From Microaerobacter geothermalis (GTDB lineage: Bacteria; Bacillota; Bacilli; DSM-22679), in the NCBI RefSeq assembly GCF_021608135.1, contig NZ_JAKIHL010000001.1, forward strand, positions 248,001 to 312,000: a DNA stretch of 64,000 nt, in the 5' to 3' direction. Made by a program: the position numbers and the translations under genes. Positions 60,588 to 64,000 of the stretch are shown piece after piece. Under the pieces are notes generated by a model. The model made no database searches. It saw only the letters and a list, made by a program, of their open reading frames with translations, and was not told the origin of the DNA. Position 1 is the stretch's first letter. Every line of letters begins with the position of its first letter.

Positions 60588-61484
60588 GTGGGAGAAACAG
60601 AAAAAATAAAGTTCACTCCCATTTTTAAAAAATACCAAATTCACTGTCATCAAATCATCCCGATAGATAAAGATGAATGGATGTTGCAAACGGACAAAGG
60701 AACAAAAATGATGAGGGTATTTGATGATCTCGAGAAAATCATGTGGTCCCATCAATGGAGGGAACAAATGACGAGGCAGGGATTTCGCACACTGGAAAGA
60801 TTTATCCGTACAAAGGATGGAGAACCTTATGCTCAATTACATGGGAAAAAGATCGTGGTTACAGATGGGTTGGAGGGTGAGTCTTTTCAGATTAAAGATG
60901 AACAAACGTGCTTCTTTCTAGGTGAAATTACCGCACGTATTCATTTGGCCATGGAGCTGGTAAAACGATTTCAATATACAAACCAGCCTTTCTTAGCAAG
61001 AAATCATTTTTACGAGAATTGGAGAAAGCAAACCTGCGGTTGGGAACCTCTTCTGGACAGAGTAGATACGGCTGTTGAGTATATGAAAAAGGGAGATTCT
61101 TCATGGAATGGGATTCATCCGTTTCATCCCAATCAGATCATAAAAATGGGGGACTATTGGTATCTAAAGACCGGTTTAAAAGAAATATGGGAATGGGCAC
61201 CTGCTGGCTTATCCCGTTTATTAACATTTTTAAGAGATCTGAATTTGGAAAATTTTGATCCCGTCACTTCGTTCTTAAAGGGTTATGGAAGCATAAGGTC
61301 TTTATCATCCAAGGAAATCTATTCGTTGATCGGGTATCTAATTTTTCCCACCGAACTGATGAATTGGGAAATAAAAGGTGGTTTTCATGAAAAGAAATGG
61401 TTTCCGGAACAACTGGTCCATCAACAGAAAAAAAGGGAAGAATTAGCCAAAAAAGTGTTTGCCGTATGGGAAGAGGGGATGTGA
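60588..61484 (+). CDS. CotS/YsxE-family protein, first copy (degenerate kinase fold)
   Basis: This 298-residue protein is weakly similar to CotS/YutH/YsxE spore coat proteins, which share the aminoglycoside-phosphotransferase fold. The region corresponding to the catalytic loop reads GIHPFHPNQIIKMG, without a clear HGD motif, and the later metal-binding Asp is not seen, so it is probably not an active kinase. The start is GTG 60588 (AGGGGG upstream); the frame extends to 60531 inside spoVID without similarity. It lies between spoVID and the clearer ysxE copy. Confidence 0.7.
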   Translation: MGETEKIKFTPIFKKYQIHCHQIIPIDKDEWMLQTDKGTKMMRVFDDLEKIMWSHQWREQMTRQGFRTLERFIRTKDGEPYAQLHGKKIVVTDGLEGESFQIKDEQTCFFLGEITARIHLAMELVKRFQYTNQPFLARNHFYENWRKQTCGWEPLLDRVDTAVEYMKKGDSSWNGIHPFHPNQIIKMGDYWYLKTGLKEIWEWAPAGLSRLLTFLRDLNLENFDPVTSFLKGYGSIRSLSSKEIYSLIGYLIFPTELMNWEIKGGFHEKKWFPEQLVHQQKKREELAKKVFAVWEEGM

Positions 61485-61490
61485 TGGACC

Positions 61491-62504
61491 ATGAAAATGA
61501 AACAACGATCCATTGAGGAATATGTATTCAGGGAGTATGATTTATATCCAATCAGAGTGGCACCCCATAGAAATGTTTTCAGAATTACAACCGATTGGGG
61601 AGAGTTTGCCCTCAAATTTACCCAAATGCCGGGGCATTTCATTGAAGGGATCTTTCACACCGTTCAATATTTGCACAATAGGGGCTTTACTCATCTTTGT
61701 CCAATCATTCCCAATAAGTTTGGAGATGTGGTTGTTCCAGGGAATGAAGGATGTTATTATCTATCCCCCTGGGTTTCAGGAAAACATGAAATCTTAGAGG
61801 AACAATGGGAAGAAGAAGTGGTTGGATTAATGGCAACCATGCATCATTTAACTGGATCAGAAGAAAGTGTTTATATGGATGAAGAATGGTTGAAGGGAAT
61901 TGCCTTTCGTTGGAAATCGAAAATGAAGAGAATGAAGTACTGCTATCAAGTGGCTCGTTCCAGGGAGTATCCTTCTCCTTTTGATGTCGTTTTTGCCACC
62001 AATTTTACTTCCCTTTGGGAAATCGGTAAGAAGGCCCATCGTATTCTACTCAACTGGTCCAAAGGAAGAAAAGTTAAACTGAAGAAGTGTTTTACCCATG
62101 GACATATTCATCAGAACAACATGATTTATACATCAGAGGGGAAATGGGTATGGATTGATCTCCATCACTGCCGGATGGATTCTCCCATTCGAGATATGAA
62201 GAGTTTTTACCGGCATCACCTGTCCGCTTATGATTGGAAATTTGAAATAGGAGAGAGTTGGCAGGAGATTTATCAGGATTATCATCCCCTTGAAAAAGAG
62301 GAGTGGATCCTTTTATATCTTCTTTTACTCTTCCCGGAACCGGTAATAAGCCTGATTGACCGGTATTATATGAAAAATTGTCAATGGAGCGAAATCAAAT
62401 CCGTTACCAAACTGGAAAGAGAGATCCATTCCATTTATCAGTCTGATACTTTTCTTACAGGTAAATTATATACCATGGGAGATTTGGAACCGTTAACTGA
62501 CTAA
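61491..62504 (+). CDS. ysxE: CotS-family spore coat protein YsxE
   Basis: The 337-residue protein has a CotS-type kinase-like fold. Its N-lobe includes VFRITTDWGEFALKF, and the catalytic-loop equivalent reads THGHIHQNNMIY followed by WVWIDLHHCRMDSPIRD. APH-type kinases have HGDxHxxN and IDxE here, so the catalytic Asp seems replaced by His. Position after spoVID matches B. subtilis ysxE. It is separated by 6 bases from the preceding paralogue. A terminator overlaps its stop codon. Confidence 0.82.
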   Translation: MKMKQRSIEEYVFREYDLYPIRVAPHRNVFRITTDWGEFALKFTQMPGHFIEGIFHTVQYLHNRGFTHLCPIIPNKFGDVVVPGNEGCYYLSPWVSGKHEILEEQWEEEVVGLMATMHHLTGSEESVYMDEEWLKGIAFRWKSKMKRMKYCYQVARSREYPSPFDVVFATNFTSLWEIGKKAHRILLNWSKGRKVKLKKCFTHGHIHQNNMIYTSEGKWVWIDLHHCRMDSPIRDMKSFYRHHLSAYDWKFEIGESWQEIYQDYHPLEKEEWILLYLLLLFPEPVISLIDRYYMKNCQWSEIKSVTKLEREIHSIYQSDTFLTGKLYTMGDLEPLTD

Positions 62505-62515
62505 CGGTTTTTTGT
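62488..62515 (+). terminator. Terminator overlapping the ysxE stop codon
   Basis: AACCGTTA (62488-62495) and TAACGGTT (62502-62509) form an 8-bp stem followed by TTTTG. The stop codon lies in the right half of the stem. Confidence 0.85.
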
Positions 62516-62516
62516 T

Positions 62517-62699
62517 TTATATCCACCCATAGATAAGGGTCAAAAACAGAAGGAATAAAATGCCTAGAACAATGACATCAAAAGTGGTAGGAAGAAGAAT
62601 TGTGCGAATAAATTGGAAAATAATTAGGGGAAGCAGCAGTTGTTTCATTCCCAGTTTCATTTTTTCAAACCATTGATCAAATCGATAAGGTGATCTCAA
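62517..62699 (-). CDS. Small membrane protein of unknown function
   Basis: I do not recognise a named family. This 60-residue protein has a basic, aromatic N-terminus (RSPYRFDQWFEKMK) followed by two predicted membrane helices (about 18-36 and 41-59). The start is TTG read from 62699, with AGGTAGGTG upstream on the minus strand. Gene length, ribosome site and convergent position to ysxE with a terminator between support a real gene. Function is unknown. Confidence 0.6.
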   Translation of the reverse strand: MRSPYRFDQWFEKMKLGMKQLLLPLIIFQFIRTILLPTTFDVIVLGILFLLFLTLIYGWI

Positions 62700-63129
62700 G
62701 AATATTCACCTACCTTAACGGTATTTTCAACTTCATATCTGTTTTAATCCCATCTATTTATAGCCTATGATGAAACCTTAATTTTGGTTAAAAATTGACA
62801 AATTTGTGAAGTAGTTTTGTGAATTTTATGTAAAAAATTTATAAAGTTGAAGGATTCGTAAATTCATTGATTGAAGTACTGTAATAAAACAGGTGCTGGC
62901 AAAAAACGGTGACAAATGTCACATGATGTTCACAATTTCTTCATTGACCACCCAATATTTTGGAAGTATTCTAATGTTATAGTGACTAGTTTATTTTGGT
63001 AACTTCCAAAAGAGACTATCTTTATCTTGAAACCTGTTACAAAACAGAAAGGGGGATAAAAAGGGACAGATTTTAAATGATTGACTTTTGTCAAAACATT
63101 TACAAGTTTATGGGGGAGGTATGTATTTC
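62700..63129. other. Long regulatory gap upstream of the oxidase gene
   Basis: This 430-base gap has no gene I can support. It contains two TTGTGAA boxes 13 bases apart (62804-62810 and 62817-62823), the first being part of a near-palindrome TTGACAAATTTGTGAA (62795-62810), an Fnr-type box, the shared TTCACAATTTCT motif and a promoter. The end has a GGGGGAGG ribosome site. Confidence 0.6.
62908..62972 (+). promoter_or_regulatory. Fnr-type box and promoter of the oxidase gene
   Basis: GGTGACAAATGTCACA (62908-62923) matches TGTGA-N6-TCACA except the first base. TTGACC (62944-62949), 17 bases, TATTCT (62967-62972) form a promoter. The box centre lies about 63 bases before the expected start site, close to a class I activator position. 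TTCACAATTTCT (62929-62940) lies between. Confidence 0.65.
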
Positions 63130-64000
63130 ATGTTCAGCAAAGCTGAAAACAGTGCTGCCAAGAATTTTTGGTACTCATCTATTTTTTGGCTCATTATTTC
63201 AATGTTAGCTGGATTGGTCGTTGCTATTAAGCAGATTAATCCGAACTTTTTGGGTGGAGTTCCTTGGCTTTCATATGGTCGTATTCGTCCGATTCATACC
63301 AATGGGGTGCTTTTTGCTTGGTTGTCCATGACCTATATTGCCGCATTATTTTACATGATTCCCAAATTGCTCCGTACCCCTTTATGGAGTGAAAGAATGG
63401 GGAACATTACATGTTTTTTATGGAACATCCTGATTATTCTTGCAGTGATTACTCTTGCTAGTGGAATCACCACAGGTGTTGAGTATGCAGAACTGATCTT
63501 ACCCTTGGATATTTACGTAGCTGTTGGAGTGGCGATGGTTGCCATTAACGTTTTTATGACCATCGCCAAGCGGGAAGAAAAGCAATTATACGTTAGTATT
63601 TGGTATTTCGTAGGTTCACTCCTTTGGCTTCCGTTGGTTTATGTTGTCGGCAACGTTCCTTCCCAACTGATCGGCGGAGCTCCTCAAGCCAATATGAACT
63701 GGTTCTATGGCCATAATGCCATTGGATTATGGTTTACAACCGTTGGTATTGGACAAATTTATTATCTACTTCCCAAACTTACCGGAAAACCATTATACAG
63801 CCATAAGCTTTCTCTGATTGGTTTCTGGACCATTGCTACTTTTTATGTTTGGAATGGGCCGCACCACTTGGTGAATGCACCGATTCCGGTTTGGTTGATG
63901 AAGGCTGGGATCATCCCATCGATCTTATTGATTATTCCGGTTTGGACGGTTTTGGCCAACGTTGTTGGAACGATGAAGGGAGCCTGGCATAAAGTATCCG
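63130..64000 (+). CDS. ccoN: cbb3-type haem-copper oxidase subunit I, 3' truncated by window edge
   Basis: The first 290 residues are present, with about seven or more membrane helices. His 56 (RPIHTNG) would bind low-spin haem, His 195 (WFYGHNAIG) and His 245-246 (NGPHHL) are CuB ligands, and Tyr 239 (FYVWNGPHH) is at the position of the cross-linked Tyr of cbb3 oxidases in helix VII. YGHNA with this Tyr favours a cbb3 oxidase over a cNOR-type NO reductase. The start is ATG 63130, ten bases after GGGGGAGG; ATG 63121 is too close to it. The leader has an Fnr-type box, in keeping with low-oxygen use. Confidence 0.85.
   Translation, partial: MFSKAENSAAKNFWYSSIFWLIISMLAGLVVAIKQINPNFLGGVPWLSYGRIRPIHTNGVLFAWLSMTYIAALFYMIPKLLRTPLWSERMGNITCFLWNILIILAVITLASGITTGVEYAELILPLDIYVAVGVAMVAINVFMTIAKREEKQLYVSIWYFVGSLLWLPLVYVVGNVPSQLIGGAPQANMNWFYGHNAIGLWFTTVGIGQIYYLLPKLTGKPLYSHKLSLIGFWTIATFYVWNGPHHLVNAPIPVWLMKAGIIPSILLIIPVWTVLANVVGTMKGAWHKVS

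Noticed and set aside
63130-64000. Nitric oxide reductase NorB instead of an oxidase
   Set aside because: The YGHNA motif and Tyr before NGPHH follow cbb3 oxidases, and the glutamate-rich pattern of cNOR is not seen. A non-canonical NO reductase cannot be fully excluded from a partial gene.

Overview
ORGANISM. The window looks like the chromosome of an endospore-forming member of the Bacillales that respires nitrate. Spore genes (gerE, gerM, lonB, spoVID, two ysxE/cotS-type genes) sit in the order known from Bacillus subtilis: gerE-marR(ysmB)-racE-gerM-rph-rdgB(ysnA)-ysnB, then tig-clpP-clpX-lonB-lonA-ysxC, then hemA-hemX-hemC-hemD-hemB-hemL, then spoVID-ysxE. Strong AGGAGG-type ribosome sites and frequent TTG/GTG starts also fit a low-GC Firmicute. 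I do not assign a genus. LAYOUT. 1-3.2 kb: end of sfsA, a thioesterase, an M24 peptidase and a split TauE/SafE exporter. 3.2-8.6 kb: gerE to ysnB. 8.7-8.9 kb: tRNA-Gly and tRNA-Arg. 9.1-11.2 kb: a two-component system with a Met-rich sensor domain. 11.3-19.5 kb: tig, clpP, clpX, lonB, lonA, ysxC. 19.6-30.7 kb: molybdenum cofactor, Tat export and periplasmic-type nitrate reductase genes (LpdD-like/MobA fusion, moeA, mobB, moaD-moaE fusion, tatC, ferredoxin, tatA, dihaem cytochrome c, napA, napG, napH, an unknown membrane-anchored protein). 30.9-34.2 kb: two membrane proteins and an MCP-like protein. 34.4-42.4 kb: hydroxy-acid catabolism (FadR-type regulator, LarA-like protein, GlcD, GlcF, DMT transporter, FAH-family enzyme, SDR). 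42.5-45.5 kb: an SsuABC-like ABC importer on the minus strand. 45.6-52.1 kb: hem operon. 52.1-55.2 kb: siroheme genes (sirC, cobA-hemD fusion, sirB). 55.4-59.1 kb: a haem d1-type operon (nirF, nirJ, an ABM-fold protein, a fused siroheme decarboxylase). 59.3-62.7 kb: spoVID, two CotS-family genes and a small membrane protein. 63.1 kb to the end: a truncated cbb3-type haem-copper oxidase subunit I. HOW IT FITS TOGETHER. The Mo-cofactor genes supply bis-MGD to NapA. TatA/TatC export NapA, predicted to be a lipoprotein outside the membrane. NapG/NapH, the ferredoxin and the cytochrome c supply electrons. hemA-L makes uroporphyrinogen III, CobA/SirC/SirB make siroheme, and the nir genes probably turn siroheme into haem d1 for a cd1 nitrite reductase that is not in the window. 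The nir operon and the oxidase gene each have an Fnr-type box. A shared 12-base motif lies upstream of hemA, nirF and the oxidase gene, with a one-mismatch copy upstream of the nap cytochrome. MOST UNUSUAL. A family of noncoding, nested inverted-repeat elements (full copies about 215 bp, plus many truncated, internally recombined or flipped copies) is scattered between genes. Three separable modules are visible, and copies lie inside the hem operon and directly before lonB, larA-like and glcD. I know of no name for it.
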